The position numbers and the translations under genes were made by a program. From contig NZ_NVQF01000035.1 in assembly GCF_002592005.1 (NCBI RefSeq), positions 1 through 59,594 of the forward strand: a DNA stretch of 59,594 nt, in the 5' to 3' direction. This document shows positions 1 through 12,438 of the stretch, in pieces (within the stretch, counting starts at the first letter, position 1; every line of letters starts with the position of its first letter). The DNA is from Mycolicibacterium palauense (GTDB taxonomy: Bacteria; Actinomycetota; Actinomycetes; Mycobacteriales; Mycobacteriaceae). The notes beneath the pieces are model-generated. The model saw nothing but the letters and a program-made list of their open reading frames with translations. It searched no databases and was not told the DNA's origin.

Positions 1-955
1 GCCAGTGCCAGTGCCGGGTGCTGCGCCGGGGGTCGGGCTGCTCGGCGGGCGGCACGGTGGGCAGGGCCGGGGGGCCGGGCAGCTCGGAAAGCCTTTCCCG
101 CCACCAGGACACGTCGGCGGCCCGGGGGGCGTGCCGCGGCGACTCCTCGACCGCGGCGCGGTACCGGCGGTAGCTGTAGGTCAGCTCAGGCAGCGTCGCG
201 CCCCGGTAGAGCCGCGCCAGGTCGCTCATCAGGGTGCGGTAGCTGACGGCGTCGGCGGCCTGCATGTCCAGGTCGACGTGCAGGCGGGTGCGCCCGCCCG
301 GCAACAGCGACAGGGCCAGCTGGAGCACCTCACCGTCGAGCAGCTGGTGCGAGCGCGTCTCTCGGGTGCGCAGCAGCGCCGCGCCGGCCGCGTCGTCGTC
401 CAGATCGCGCAGGTCCTCGACGGTGACGTCGAGGACGCGGGCGCCGATGCGCTGGGTGCCGTCGGGCAGGAATTCCACCCGCAGCATCGGGTGGCGGGCC
501 GACAGCGCGGCCGCGGCCTCGCGCAGGCGCGGCGCCGAGACGCCCGCGCCGTCGAACTCCACGTAGAGGTGTCCGGCGACGCCGCCGAGTTGCTGATCGT
601 CGTTGCGGCCCACCCACATCGCGTGTTGCATGGGCGCCAGCGCGAACGGCTGCCCATCGTGGTCGTGGGACGCGGCGCCGTCGGGGGTGGCCGGCTCGGG
701 TGCGGGGGCGTCCGGTGCGGCGGGCCGGCCCTCGATCAGGGTGCGCCACGCCCGCACGGTCGGGTTGGCGACCAGGGCGGCGAAATCGACGTCGATGCCG
801 CGCTTCCGCCACCGCCCGGACAGCGTCATGATGCGCAGCGAGTCCAGGCCCTCGGCCAGCAGGTCGGCGTCGGCCGCGAGGGTCTGCGCGTCGACACCGA
901 GCAGTTCGGCGACCTCCTCGCGGACGGTCTGGGGACCGCTCGCCGGCTCACCCAC
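1..955 (-). CDS. mbtB: Mycobactin NRPS MbtB, N-terminal part (runs off window)
   Basis: The N-terminal ~318 residues of the phenyloxazoline synthase that joins salicylate to serine or threonine in mycobactin assembly. Residues ~10-75 form an aryl-carrier domain with the phosphopantetheine site in EGLDSLRIM (Ser39). From ~95 a condensation/cyclization domain begins with the core FALAPMQHAMWVGRN. I chose the GTG at 955 because GGAGGAGG lies 5 nt upstream of it; an in-frame ATG at 973 would lie on the far side of that site. The gene is divergent from mbtA, and two IdeR-like boxes lie between them. The frame is open to base 1, so the gene is cut only by the window edge. The family call rests on the domain order plus the mbtA neighbour and is strong. 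Confidence 0.93.
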   Translation of the reverse strand, partial: MGEPASGPQTVREEVAELLGVDAQTLAADADLLAEGLDSLRIMTLSGRWRKRGIDVDFAALVANPTVRAWRTLIEGRPAAPDAPAPEPATPDGAASHDHDGQPFALAPMQHAMWVGRNDDQQLGGVAGHLYVEFDGAGVSAPRLREAAAALSARHPMLRVEFLPDGTQRIGARVLDVTVEDLRDLDDDAAGAALLRTRETRSHQLLDGEVLQLALSLLPGGRTRLHVDLDMQAADAVSYRTLMSDLARLYRGATLPELTYSYRRYRAAVEESPRHAPRAADVSWWRERLSELPGPPALPTVPPAEQPDPRRSTRHWHW

Positions 956-975
956 GAATTCCCTCCTCCGCATAC

Positions 976-994
976 TTAGTACAGGCTGTCCTAA
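976..994. promoter_or_regulatory. IdeR-like iron box 1 (mbtB/mbtA)
   Basis: The 19-bp sequence TTAGTACAGGCTGTCCTAA matches the recalled IdeR consensus TTAGGTTAGGCTAACCTAA at 14 positions by eye, including the AGGCT core and both outer arms. It lies between the divergent mbtB and mbtA starts, where iron-loaded IdeR is known to repress mycobactin genes. Confidence 0.8.
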
Positions 995-995
995 T

Positions 996-1014
996 TTTGT
1001 GGAGGCTACCCTAT
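996..1014. promoter_or_regulatory. IdeR-like iron box 2 (mbtB/mbtA)
   Basis: A second, weaker 19-bp match (TTTGTGGAGGCTACCCTAT, about 13 of 19) centred 20 bp from box 1. Paired boxes between mbtA and mbtB are typical of mycobacteria. The spacing places two dimers close to the same face of the helix. Confidence 0.65.
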
Positions 1015-1059
1015 ATTTGGGTCGTCGAACACGCCTACCCCAGGACCGGTGAGGACCCG

Positions 1060-2739
1060 ATGAACCCAGAATCCGGACTCGTGCACACGGGTTTCGTGCC
1101 CTTCCCCGCCGACCGCGCCGCGGCCTACCGCCGGGCCGGCCACTGGGCCGGGCGCACCGTCGACACGCTGCTCGCCGACTCCGCGGCCCGCCACCCCGAC
1201 ACCACGGCCGTCGTCGACGCCACCACCGCCCACACCTACGCCGAACTGGACCGGCTCGCCGACCGCGCCGCCGCGGGATTCGCCGCGCTGGGCATCGGCC
1301 GCGGTGACCGGGTGCTGCTGCAACTGCCCAACACCTGCCGCTTCGCGGTCGTCCTGTTCGGCCTGCTGCGCGCCGGGGCGATCCCGGTGATGTGCCTGCC
1401 CGGTCACCGCGCGGCCGAGCTGGAACACTTCGCCGTGGTCGCCCAGGCCGCCGCCCTGGTCATTCCCGACGCCGCCAACGGTTTCGACTACCGGGAGATG
1501 GCCGCCACGCTGTGCGCACGCTGCCCGAGCCTGCAGCGGGTGGTCGTCGACGGCGACCCGGGCCCGTTCACCTCCCTGGGCGAGGTGCTCACCGGGGGGC
1601 CCACACCACCGGTCGACGGCACCCAGGTCGACGGCACTCAGGTCGACGGCACTCAGGTCGACAGCACGGCCCCGGCGCTGCTGCTGGTCTCCGGCGGCAC
1701 CACGGGATACCCCAAGCTGATCCCCCGCACCCACGACGACTACGTCTACAACGCCACCGCCAGCGCCGAGCTGTGCCGGCTGGGCGCCGACGACGTCTAC
1801 CTGGTGGCGCTGCCGGCCGGGCACAACTTCCCGCTGGCCTGCCCGGGCCTGCTCGGTGCGCTGGCGGTCGGTGCGACGACGGTGTTCACCACCGACCCCA
1901 GCCCGGAGTCGGCGTTCGCGCTGATCGACCGCCACCGTGTCACCGTCACCGCGCTGGTACCGGCGCTGGCCAAACTGTGGGCCCAGGCCTGCGAGTGGGA
2001 ACCGCTGGCACCCAAGACTCTTCGCATTCTGCAGGTCGGCGGCGCCAAGCTGGGCGCGGACGACGCCGCCGCGGTACGCGCGGCGCTGACCCCGGGCCTG
2101 CAGCAGGTGTTCGGCATGGCCGAGGGACTGTTGAACTACACCCGCCTCGACGATCCGCCCGAGCTCCTCGACCACACCCAGGGGCGGCCGCTCAGCGCGG
2201 ACGACGAGATCCGGGTGGTCGACGACGACGGCGTCGAGGTCGCCGAGGGCCAGGAGGGTGAACTGCTGACCCGGGGGCCCTACACCATCAACGGCTACTT
2301 CAACGCCGAGGCCGTCAACGCCCGCTCGTTCTCCCCCGACGGCTTCTACCGCTCCGGCGACAAGGTGCGCCGCTTCGCCGACGGCTACCTGGAGGTCACC
2401 GGCCGGGTCAAGGACGTGATCCACCGCGGCGGTGAGACCGTCTCCGCGCTCGACCTCGAAGAGCATCTGATGTCGCATCCGGCGATCTGGGCGGCGGCCG
2501 CGCTGGCCGTCCCCGACGAGTATCTCGGTGAGAAGATCTGCGCCGCCGTGGTGTTCCACGGCGCCGAGCTGACACTGGCCGACGTCCACCGCCACCTCGA
2601 CGGCCGCGGGGTGGCGACCCACGCCCGCCCGGATGTCCTGGTGCCCGTCGGCTCGCTGCCGACCACGGCGGTGGGCAAGGTCGACAAGAAGGCCATCGCC
2701 GCGAGTGTGACCGCGACCCTCAGTGCGGCGCGGCGTTGA
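1060..2739 (+). CDS. mbtA: Salicyl-AMP ligase MbtA
   Basis: A 559-residue adenylating enzyme that activates salicylate with ATP and loads it on the aryl-carrier domain of MbtB. The A3 loop is SGGTTGYPKLIPRTH near residue 211, the A5 region is VFGMAEGLLNYTR, A7 is YRSGD, and the C-terminal catalytic lysine lies in TTAVGKVDKKA near 540. The frame is open upstream to 997, but the ATG at 1060 gives the usual start and keeps both IdeR boxes out of the coding region. An unusual in-frame insert of repeated VDGTQ (1612-1665) sits just before the A3 loop. The 3' end overlaps the convergent irtB by 20 bp. Iron repression through the boxes at 976-1014 is inferred. Confidence 0.95.
   Translation: MNPESGLVHTGFVPFPADRAAAYRRAGHWAGRTVDTLLADSAARHPDTTAVVDATTAHTYAELDRLADRAAAGFAALGIGRGDRVLLQLPNTCRFAVVLFGLLRAGAIPVMCLPGHRAAELEHFAVVAQAAALVIPDAANGFDYREMAATLCARCPSLQRVVVDGDPGPFTSLGEVLTGGPTPPVDGTQVDGTQVDGTQVDSTAPALLLVSGGTTGYPKLIPRTHDDYVYNATASAELCRLGADDVYLVALPAGHNFPLACPGLLGALAVGATTVFTTDPSPESAFALIDRHRVTVTALVPALAKLWAQACEWEPLAPKTLRILQVGGAKLGADDAAAVRAALTPGLQQVFGMAEGLLNYTRLDDPPELLDHTQGRPLSADDEIRVVDDDGVEVAEGQEGELLTRGPYTINGYFNAEAVNARSFSPDGFYRSGDKVRRFADGYLEVTGRVKDVIHRGGETVSALDLEEHLMSHPAIWAAAALAVPDEYLGEKICAAVVFHGAELTLADVHRHLDGRGVATHARPDVLVPVGSLPTTAVGKVDKKAIAASVTATLSAARR
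1612..1665 (+). repeat. 15-bp tandem repeat inside mbtA
   Basis: GTCGACGGCACCCAG is followed by two near-identical copies and a partial fourth, encoding VDGT(Q) repeats. It lies between two structured parts of the adenylation domain, probably in a surface loop. Confidence 0.9.
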
Positions 2740-4459
2740 GTTCCCACCGCGCCACCGCCTGCTGATGACGCCAGAACTGCGCGAAACGCCCTCCGGCGGC
2801 AAGCAGTTCGTCGATGGCGCCGTCCTCGAGAACCGCTCCCCCATCCAGGAACAGCACCCGGTCGGCATGCCGGATGCAGGCTGCCCGGTGGGCGACGATG
2901 ACCCTGGTGCGCGGCTGCAGGTCTGCGGTGAGCGCATCGACGATAGCGTCCTCGTTCTCGGCATCCAGCGCGCTGGTGGCTTCGTCGACGAGCAGCACCG
3001 GTGCGTCCTTGGCCAGGGCGCGCGCGATGCCGACGCGCTGGCGTTCTCCCCCGGACAACGCGGCACCGGCCTCGCCCACCGGTGTGCGATCGCCCCGGGG
3101 TAGCCGGGCGACCACGTCGTCGACCCGGGCCAGCCGCATCGCCGCGGCCAGCCGTTCGGGCCCGGCCTCGGGGGCACCGACGCCGACGTTGTCGCGGATC
3201 GTGCCGTCGAACAGATACGGGTGCTGGAAGACCACGCTGGTGAGTGCGCGGCGGGCCGGCACGCTCAGCGTCGCCGCGTCGATGCCGTCGATGAGCACCC
3301 GTCCACCGGTCGGTTCCCGCAGCCCGGCGATCAGCGCCAGAATGGTGCTCTTGCCGGATCCCGACGGGCCGACGATCGCGGTGGTCTGCCCGGCGTCGAG
3401 CACGAAACTGACCTCGTCGAGCACCGGGGTGGACCCGTATCCGAAACTGACCCGGTCGAATTCGATCCACGGCGGCGACACCGGCGCGGCCGGCTCGACG
3501 GTGCCCGCCGCGGTGACCGGCGCGGCCAGCACCGTCGCGATCCGGTCCAGGGTGGCGCGGGTGGACTCGATGGCCGGTGCCAGCTCCGAGAGCGCGGTGA
3601 ACGGTTCGAGGTAGCGGGCGATCACCACCAGCAGCGCGACCGCCTCCGCGACGCCGAGGTGGCCGCGCACCGTCAGCAGCGTGGCCACGCCGGCGAACAG
3701 GATCAGCGCGAGCTGGCTGGCCAGGCTGAACAGCAGCTGACCGGGGATCTGCATGGTGAGCAGCCGCATGGTGGCGCCGTGCTGGGTGGCCAGCGCGGCG
3801 CCGACCTGGCTGTGGGCGGGTTCGACGCGTCGCGCCGCTCGCAGTGGCTGCTGGGTGCGGGCGAACTCGATCAACCGTTCGCTCAGTTCGGTGTTGGCCG
3901 CCTCCGCGGTGGTGTCGGCCGTCCGGGACAGCCGGATCGAGGCCCAGGTGGCGCCCAGCAGCACCGCGACACCGGCCAGCGCGGCCAGCCCCAACGGCCA
4001 CGACACCGCCAGCAGGGCCACCGCGATGGCCAGGGGCAGCAGCACCGCACCGATGAGCGGGGTGAGCAGATTGACCACCAGGCCCACCAGTTCCGGGCCG
4101 GTCGCGGCGATCGCCTGCCGCGCCGTCGCGGTGTTCTCGGCGGTCAGCCAGTCCAGCCGGATGGTCGGTAGCCGGTCGGCGAGGTCGTGCTGGGTGCGGT
4201 CCAACAGGGTGAACCCCAGGTCGAAGCCCAGGCGCGCGTTGACGGTGTCGACCACCCAGCCCGCCACCGTGACCCCGGTCAGCCAGCCCAGCCACACCCA
4301 GGCCCGCCCCGGGTCGGTGCCGAACAGCGCGGCGATCAGCGGCACGAGCAGCACCGTGCCCGCCGCGCGGAGCAGCACCGACAGGACCGCCAGCACAAGG
4401 TAGCCGCGGAACCGGCGCCTGCCGCGCGCCGTCAGCAGTGCGCTCAGCGTGCGGATCAT
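2720..4459 (-). CDS. irtB: ABC half-transporter IrtB (ferric mycobactin import)
   Basis: A 579-residue half-transporter with six N-terminal membrane segments and a C-terminal ATPase. Walker [10 protein letters not shown] lies near residue 365, the signature [15 protein letters not shown] near 466, Walker [14 protein letters not shown] near 488 and the switch histidine in VIVAHRAAC. IrtB pairs with IrtA to import iron-loaded siderophore through the inner membrane, although the fold is exporter-like. The ATG at 4459 overlaps the irtA stop (ATGA), so the two are translationally coupled. An upstream in-frame start at 4507 would lie deep in irtA and was not used. The stop lies 20 bp inside the convergent mbtA end. 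Confidence 0.93.
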   Translation of the reverse strand: MIRTLSALLTARGRRRFRGYLVLAVLSVLLRAAGTVLLVPLIAALFGTDPGRAWVWLGWLTGVTVAGWVVDTVNARLGFDLGFTLLDRTQHDLADRLPTIRLDWLTAENTATARQAIAATGPELVGLVVNLLTPLIGAVLLPLAIAVALLAVSWPLGLAALAGVAVLLGATWASIRLSRTADTTAEAANTELSERLIEFARTQQPLRAARRVEPAHSQVGAALATQHGATMRLLTMQIPGQLLFSLASQLALILFAGVATLLTVRGHLGVAEAVALLVVIARYLEPFTALSELAPAIESTRATLDRIATVLAAPVTAAGTVEPAAPVSPPWIEFDRVSFGYGSTPVLDEVSFVLDAGQTTAIVGPSGSGKSTILALIAGLREPTGGRVLIDGIDAATLSVPARRALTSVVFQHPYLFDGTIRDNVGVGAPEAGPERLAAAMRLARVDDVVARLPRGDRTPVGEAGAALSGGERQRVGIARALAKDAPVLLVDEATSALDAENEDAIVDALTADLQPRTRVIVAHRAACIRHADRVLFLDGGAVLEDGAIDELLAAGGRFAQFWRHQQAVARWELNAAPH

Positions 4460-7022
4460 CGGGTGGCTCCCTGCGGTTGGCCGGTGGTGGTGCGTCCGGT
4501 GTCCCACAGCCGGCGGTAGCGTCCGCCGGCGGCCAGCAGCTGCTCATGGGTTCCCGTTTCGGCGACGGCACCGTCCTCGAGCACGACGATCTGGTCGGCG
4601 TGGGTGATGGTGTGCAGCCGGTGGGCGATGACCAGCACGGTGCGGTCCCGGGTCAGCCGGGTGATCGCCTGTTGCACCAGGTATTCCGACTCGGGATCGG
4701 CGAAGGCGGTGGCCTCGTCGAGGATCAGCACGGGCGGGTCGGCGACGAGGGCACGGGCGATGGTCAGCCGTTGCCGCTCGCCCCCGGACAGCCCGGATTC
4801 GGCCCCCAGGACGGTGTCGTAGCCGTCCGGCAGCCGGGACACCCGGTCGTGAATCTGCGCGTCGAGGGCCGCCGACCGGACCGTGTCGGGATCGGCGCCG
4901 GGGTCGGCCAGGGCGATGTTGTCGGTGACCGTGCCGCGCAGCAGCTGCGACTCCTGCAGCACGAAACCGACTCGGCGGTACAGGTCGTCGGCGCTCAGCG
5001 CCCGGATGTCGTCACCGTCGACGAGGATCGCGCCGTCGTCGACGTCGTAGAAGCGGGCCAGCAGCGCCGCCAGCGTCGACTTGCCCGACCCCGACGGCCC
5101 CACCAGCGCGGTCATCGTGCCCGGCCGCAGCGTCAGGCTGACGTCGCGGATGACCGGGGTACCCGGACGGTAGCCGAAACCGACCCGGTCGAACACGACA
5201 CCGGCGGCCGGTCGACCCGGGTGCCGCGCCGCCGGGGCGCCGGCCAACTCGGGTTCGTCGAGGGCTCCCTGGATACGGCGCGCGGCCAGCATTCCGGCGC
5301 GGATGCCGCCCAGGCCGTAGCCGATGCCCAGCAGTCGGACCCCGAAGGTGGTGCCCAGCAACAGGAACGGCAGCAGATCCACCGGGTTCATCCGGCCGGT
5401 GACGATCAGCGGTGTGCCGACCGCGGTGATCAGCCACAGGAAGGTCGCCGGCCGGGTGACCAGGTCCATCATCGTCTTCTTGCCGGTGAACGGCCGCTGC
5501 CAGGCGACCAGGAAGTCGATGTAGTCGTCGAGGCGGCGGCGGAAGCTCGACGACGCCGCCCCGCCGAAGGCCCGGACCACGGGCTGGCCTTCGAGGTAGG
5601 CGGTGGCCTCGTTGTTCATCCGCTCGGCCCACCGCTGCGCCTGGGCGATCCGGGGCCCGGACTGCACCGTCATGATCCACATGGTGACGATGTAGAGCAG
5701 CACGGGAACCAGCAGCACCAGTCCCAGGCGCCAGTCCACCACGAACAGGTAGGTCAGCACCGCCAGGGGGGCAACCACCGCGGCGACCGCGTCGGGGACG
5801 GCGTGGGTGACCAGATAGTGCAACGAGAGCGTGTCGTCGGCGATCAGCTGTTTGATGGAGCCGGACCCGCGGTCGGTGAACCAGCCCAGCGGGAGCCGGG
5901 ACAGTTTGGCCAGCAGCCGTTTTCGCAGGTCCCGCGCGAACCGGGCGTCGACGGCGTGCAACCACAGGGTCAGCCCCGCCGCCAGTACGGTGCCCGCGCC
6001 GAGCAGCACCACCGCGGCGATCCCGACCGGCCAGAGGCGATCCTCACCCGCGCCGGAGAGCAGTCGCGGCGCCAGTTCGACGAGCAGGACATACGGCGCG
6101 AGCGCCAGTACCGTGACCACGGCCTGCAGCGCGCCCGCGAGCAGCAGGGTGGTGCGCAGCGGCGCCAGCAACCGGCCGGCGCCCTGGGAGTTCCAGCTGC
6201 CGCGGACCGCCGCCGCCGGGGCCTCCGGCGTGTCCGGCGTGCCGGTCGGGGGCTGCGCCGGACTCTTGTCGGCGCCTTCGCCGCGGCGGGTGCCCATCGC
6301 GCGGCCCTCGGTCCAGTAGGCCTGCGGGTGCATCTCGGACTTGGGGAAGCCGAACTCGTCGCGCAGCCGGGGCCGAAGCGCCTTGAGCGCACCGGCTTCC
6401 GGGGTCACCCAGCAGTACCAGTTGGACCAGTCCCGGCTCTCGATGGCCGCGGCCAGCGATGATGCGTCCCGGCGCACCACCCGGTGCACCCGGGCCCGCG
6501 GGTGCTCGGTGATCGGGATCAGCACGTCGTTGTCGTCGTGCTGCTCGAGGTAGATCTCGATCGGGATGTCCGGCGGTACGGCGCCGAGGATGCCGTTGAT
6601 CGCCGGGGTGGACGCGGCGTCACCGATCAGCAGGTAGCCGGCCGGGGGCGGGTCGGGCACGCCGAACGGCGCCGAGCCCAGCGTCATCACCGCGATGGTG
6701 TCCCCCGGCCCCGCGGTGCGGGCCCACCGGCAGGCCGGCCCGGCGGGCTCGTGCAGGACGACGTCGACGGCGAACCGCCCGCCGGCCGGGTCGGCCTCGG
6801 TGATCGTGTAGGCGCGCTGGAACTCGGTGTCCGAGCCGTCGGGGTCGGGGAACCAGAAGCGCAGCCACGCCGCCGGTCCGGCGACGGACTCGGAGAACAG
6901 CGTCTCCGACACCATCCGGATCCGCACGAAATGGGGTGCCAGATATTCGGTTTCGGTCACCGTGGCGAGGTGGTCGCGCGCTCCGAACCCGCGCAGGACC
7001 GCCCCCTGCAAACCCCGCGCCA

Positions 7023-7023
<1 letters not shown>
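4456..7023 (-). CDS. irtA: IrtA: siderophore-interacting domain plus ABC half-transporter
   Basis: An 855-residue protein. Residues ~1-270 are a siderophore-interacting FAD domain, with [10 protein letters not shown] as the FAD-binding RxYT-type motif and [13 protein letters not shown] as the nucleotide site. A transmembrane domain follows (~300-570), then an ATPase with Walker [10 protein letters not shown] near 640 and [15 protein letters not shown] near 744. The SID domain reduces ferric mycobactin during import. The ATG at 7023 overlaps the mbtI stop as ATGA. The open frame extends far upstream into mbtI, but that stretch is a shadow. In M. tuberculosis irtAB lies elsewhere in the genome (recalled), so linkage to mbtI is notable. 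Confidence 0.94.
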
Positions 7024-9766
<2,743 letters not shown>

Positions 9767-9823
9767 TGTCCCTGCCGTGCCCCCGCCGCGGCCGCTCGGT
9801 TAGGGCTGGTGGACTCTTCGTGG

Positions 9824-9829
9824 CACAAT
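9824..9829 (+). promoter_or_regulatory. Putative -10 box of leaderless cysteine-leader transcript
   Basis: CACAAT differs from the mycobacterial TANNNT -10 only at its first base and lies 7 nt before the GTG at 9837. That is the spacing expected when transcription starts on the first base of the start codon. Confidence 0.5.
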
Positions 9830-9836
9830 GGGCGAC

Positions 9837-9935
9837 GTGACCGCCGCCTCGAGCCTTTCCCAGCGTGTTTCGCTGGTCGCGCGGCGTCATGTCGACTTCA
9901 AGCGCGTGTGCAGCTGTTGCTGTCGTTCCGCTTGA
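9837..9935 (+). CDS. Polycysteine leader peptide (cysteine-responsive uORF)
   Basis: A 32-codon open frame from GTG to TGA that ends in the Cys-rich string VCSCCCRSA, with four cysteines in five codons (9909-9923), 113 bp ahead of sirA. Short leaderless ORFs with consecutive cysteine codons upstream of sulfur-assimilation operons are a described mycobacterial attenuator class. When cysteinyl-tRNA is scarce, ribosomes stall on the Cys codons and expose downstream translation signals. A hairpin over the sirA Shine-Dalgarno (10025-10044) supports this reading. The start could instead be the in-frame GTG at 9906, which gives a nine-residue peptide. The product itself probably has no function beyond ribosome stalling. 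Confidence 0.8.
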   Translation: MTAASSLSQRVSLVARRHVDFKRVCSCCCRSA

Positions 9936-10024
9936 CGTCGTAGACCTGCCCCTGTACTTCAGCTGGCCGTCGGGTTCTGCGCCGCCGGACCAGCCACCGG
10001 TGGTTTTGCGCGTTCCTCACAGCC

Positions 10025-10044
10025 GGCTCCTCCGCGAAGGAGTC
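10025..10044 (+). promoter_or_regulatory. Hairpin sequestering the sirA ribosome-binding site
   Basis: GGCTCCT (10025-10031) pairs with AGGAGTC (10038-10044) across a 6-nt loop, giving seven pairs including one G-T. The 3' arm contains the AAGGAG Shine-Dalgarno of sirA, whose ATG is at 10049. This is the expected off-state of a translational attenuator controlled by the leader peptide. Confidence 0.75.
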
Positions 10045-10048
10045 CCCA

Positions 10049-11728
10049 ATGAGCACCCCGACCCGCCCCGCCAAGACCGCCAAACGCCAGCGCGGCGAAG
10101 GCCAGTGGGCGCTGGGCTACCGCGAGCCCCTCAACGCCAACGAACGGTCCAAAAAGGACGACAACCCGCTCAACGTGCGCGCGCGCATCGAGGCGATCTA
10201 CGCCAAGCAGGGTTTCGACAGCATCGACAAGGGCGACCTGCGTGGCCGTTTTCGCTGGTGGGGCCTCTACACCCAGCGCGAGCAGGGCTATGACGGCTCC
10301 TGGACCGGCGACGAGAACATCGATGTCCTCGAGGCGAAGTACTTCATGCTGCGGGTGCGCTCCGACGGCGGCGCGCTGACCGCGGCCGCGCTGCGCACGC
10401 TGGGCGAGATCTCCACCGAATTCGGGCGCGACACCGCCGACATCTCCGACCGGCAGAACATCCAGTACCACTGGATCCAGGTCGAGGACATGCCCGAGAT
10501 CTGGAAGCGGCTCGACGCCGTGGGCCTGCAGACCACCGAGGCGTGCGGCGACTGCCCCCGCATCGTGCTCGGGTCTCCGCTGGCCGGGGAATCCCTCGAC
10601 GAGGTGATCGACGGCACGCCGGCGATCGACGAGATCGTGCGCCGCTACATCGGCAAGCCGGAGTACTCCAACCTGCCCCGCAAGTTCAAGACCGCGATCT
10701 CCGGGCTGCAGGACGTGGTCCACGAGGTCAACGACGTCGCATTCATCGGCGTTGTGCATCCCGAACACGGTCCCGGGTTCGACCTGTGGGTCGGCGGCGG
10801 GCTCTCGACCAACCCGATGCTGGGCCAGCGGGTGGGTGCGTGGGTGCCGCTGGACGAGGTGCCCGACGTGTGGGAGGGCGTGGTCAGCGTCTTCCGTGAC
10901 TACGGCTACCGCCGGCTGCGCTCCAAGGCCCGGCTGAAGTACCTGATCAAGGACTGGGGCGTCGAGAAGTTCAGGGAAGTTCTCGAAACGGAGTACCTCA
11001 AGCGCCCGCTGACCGACGGCCCCGCGCCGACACCGGTGGCGCGGCCCATCGACCACGTCGGTGTGCAACGGCTCAAGAACGGGCTCAACGCCGTCGGCGT
11101 CGCCCCGATCGCCGGACGGGTCTCCGGCACCATCCTGAGCAGGGTGGCCGACCTGGCCGAGGCTGCGGGCAGCGACCGCATCCGCTTCACGCCGTATCAG
11201 AAGCTGGTCATACTCGACGTCGCCGACGACAGGCTCGATGCGCTGCGAGCGGGGCTGGACGCATTGGGCCTGCCCTCGACGCCGTCGCACTGGCGGCGCA
11301 ACCTGATGGCCTGCACGGGTATCGAATACTGCAAGCTGTCCTACGCCGAGACGCGCAAGCGCGCCCAGGACCTGGTCCCGGAGCTGGAGAGCCGACTCGA
11401 GGACATCAACGCCGAGCTCGACGTCCCGGTCACGGTGAACATCAACGGGTGCCCGAACTCGTGTGCCCGTATCCAGATCGCCGACATCGGGTTCAAGGGC
11501 CAGATGGTGGATTCCGGCAACGGCCCCGAGGAGGGCTTCCAGGTGCACCTGGGCGGCAGCCTCGGACTCGACAGTGGCTTCGGCCGCAAGCTGCGCCAGC
11601 ACAAGGTGATGTCCTCCGAGCTCGGCGACTACGTCGAACGTGTGGTGCGCAACTTCGTGAAACAACGTGAGGACGGGGAGCGTTTCGCCCAGTGGGCGAT
11701 TCGCGCCGATGAGGAGGATCTGCGATGA
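10049..11728 (+). CDS. sirA: Ferredoxin-dependent assimilatory sulfite reductase
   Basis: A 559-residue siroheme enzyme that reduces sulfite to sulfide with six electrons from ferredoxin. The four cysteine ligands of the coupled 4Fe-4S/siroheme centre are Cys422 and Cys428 (CTGIEYC) and Cys468 and Cys472 (NGCPNSC). This matches the recalled spacing in the M. tuberculosis NirA/SirA protein. The ATG at 10049 follows AAGGAG with a 6-nt gap. The stop overlaps the cysH start. Cysteine-dependent control by the upstream leader is inferred. It can serve both sulfate-derived sulfite from CysH and sulfite released by the organosulfur enzymes to the right. Confidence 0.95.
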   Translation: MSTPTRPAKTAKRQRGEGQWALGYREPLNANERSKKDDNPLNVRARIEAIYAKQGFDSIDKGDLRGRFRWWGLYTQREQGYDGSWTGDENIDVLEAKYFMLRVRSDGGALTAAALRTLGEISTEFGRDTADISDRQNIQYHWIQVEDMPEIWKRLDAVGLQTTEACGDCPRIVLGSPLAGESLDEVIDGTPAIDEIVRRYIGKPEYSNLPRKFKTAISGLQDVVHEVNDVAFIGVVHPEHGPGFDLWVGGGLSTNPMLGQRVGAWVPLDEVPDVWEGVVSVFRDYGYRRLRSKARLKYLIKDWGVEKFREVLETEYLKRPLTDGPAPTPVARPIDHVGVQRLKNGLNAVGVAPIAGRVSGTILSRVADLAEAAGSDRIRFTPYQKLVILDVADDRLDALRAGLDALGLPSTPSHWRRNLMACTGIEYCKLSYAETRKRAQDLVPELESRLEDINAELDVPVTVNINGCPNSCARIQIADIGFKGQMVDSGNGPEEGFQVHLGGSLGLDSGFGRKLRQHKVMSSELGDYVERVVRNFVKQREDGERFAQWAIRADEEDLR

Positions 11729-12438
11729 CGGTAGAGGTGACCGGGATGACCGAAACGGAGTTGCGCGAGCTGGCGGCGCGCGGCGCGGCGGAGCTCGACG
11801 GCGGAACCGCCGAGGCGCTGCTGCGCTGGGTCGACGACAATTTCGCGGGCGACTACGTCGTCGCCTCCAACATGCAGGACGCCGTGCTGGTGGAGATGGC
11901 CGCCAAGGTCCGCCCCGGTGTCGACGTGCTGTTCCTCGACACCGGCTATCACTTCGCCGAGACGATCGGCACCCGCGACGCGGTCGAGGCCGTCTACGAC
12001 GTCAACGTGGTCAACGTCACCCCGGAACGCACCGTAGCCGAGCAGGATTCGGTGTTCGGCAAGGATCTGTTCGCGCGGGAGGCCAACGAGTGCTGCCGGA
12101 TGCGCAAGGTCGAGCCGCTGTCGAAGGCACTGGGCGGATATTCGGCCTGGGTCACCGGCATCCGCCGGGTGGAGGCCCCGACGCGCGCCAACGCACCGTT
12201 CATCACCTTCGACGAGGCCTTCAAGCTGGTGAAGGTGAATCCGCTGGCCGCGTGGACCGACGAGCAGGTCCAGGCCTACATCGACACCAACGGCATCCTG
12301 GTCAACCCGCTGGTCGACGAGGGCTACCCGTCGATCGGTTGCGCGCCCTGCACCGCCAAGCCGGCACCGGGATCGGACCCGCGCAGCGGCCGCTGGCAGG
12401 GCCTGACGAAGACCGAGTGCGGCCTGCACGCGTCATGA
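11725..12438 (+). CDS. cysH: APS reductase CysH
   Basis: A 237-residue enzyme that reduces adenosine 5'-phosphosulfate to sulfite using thioredoxin. Cys123-Cys124 (ECCRMRK) and Cys206/Cys209 (GCAPC) are the ligands of the 4Fe-4S cluster that marks APS reductases, as opposed to PAPS reductases. The catalytic cysteine is in the C-terminal ECGLH (Cys232). The P-loop-like SNMQD near 49 and LDTGYHF near 71 are family motifs. The ATG overlaps the sirA stop (ATGA) and the stop overlaps the next ATG, so all three genes are translationally coupled. Confidence 0.95.
   Translation: MTVEVTGMTETELRELAARGAAELDGGTAEALLRWVDDNFAGDYVVASNMQDAVLVEMAAKVRPGVDVLFLDTGYHFAETIGTRDAVEAVYDVNVVNVTPERTVAEQDSVFGKDLFAREANECCRMRKVEPLSKALGGYSAWVTGIRRVEAPTRANAPFITFDEAFKLVKVNPLAAWTDEQVQAYIDTNGILVNPLVDEGYPSIGCAPCTAKPAPGSDPRSGRWQGLTKTECGLHAS

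Noticed and set aside
5..979. Long plus-strand open frame over the first kilobase
   Set aside because: It is the antisense shadow of mbtB; the minus-strand frame encodes recognisable carrier and cyclization domains, and the plus frame gives Gly-Gln-Arg-rich text without motifs.
9994..10007. Intrinsic terminator CCACCGGTGG followed by TTTT upstream of sirA
   Set aside because: The palindrome has no loop space beyond its own centre and only four T, so it is too weak to call. It may still take part in leader folding.
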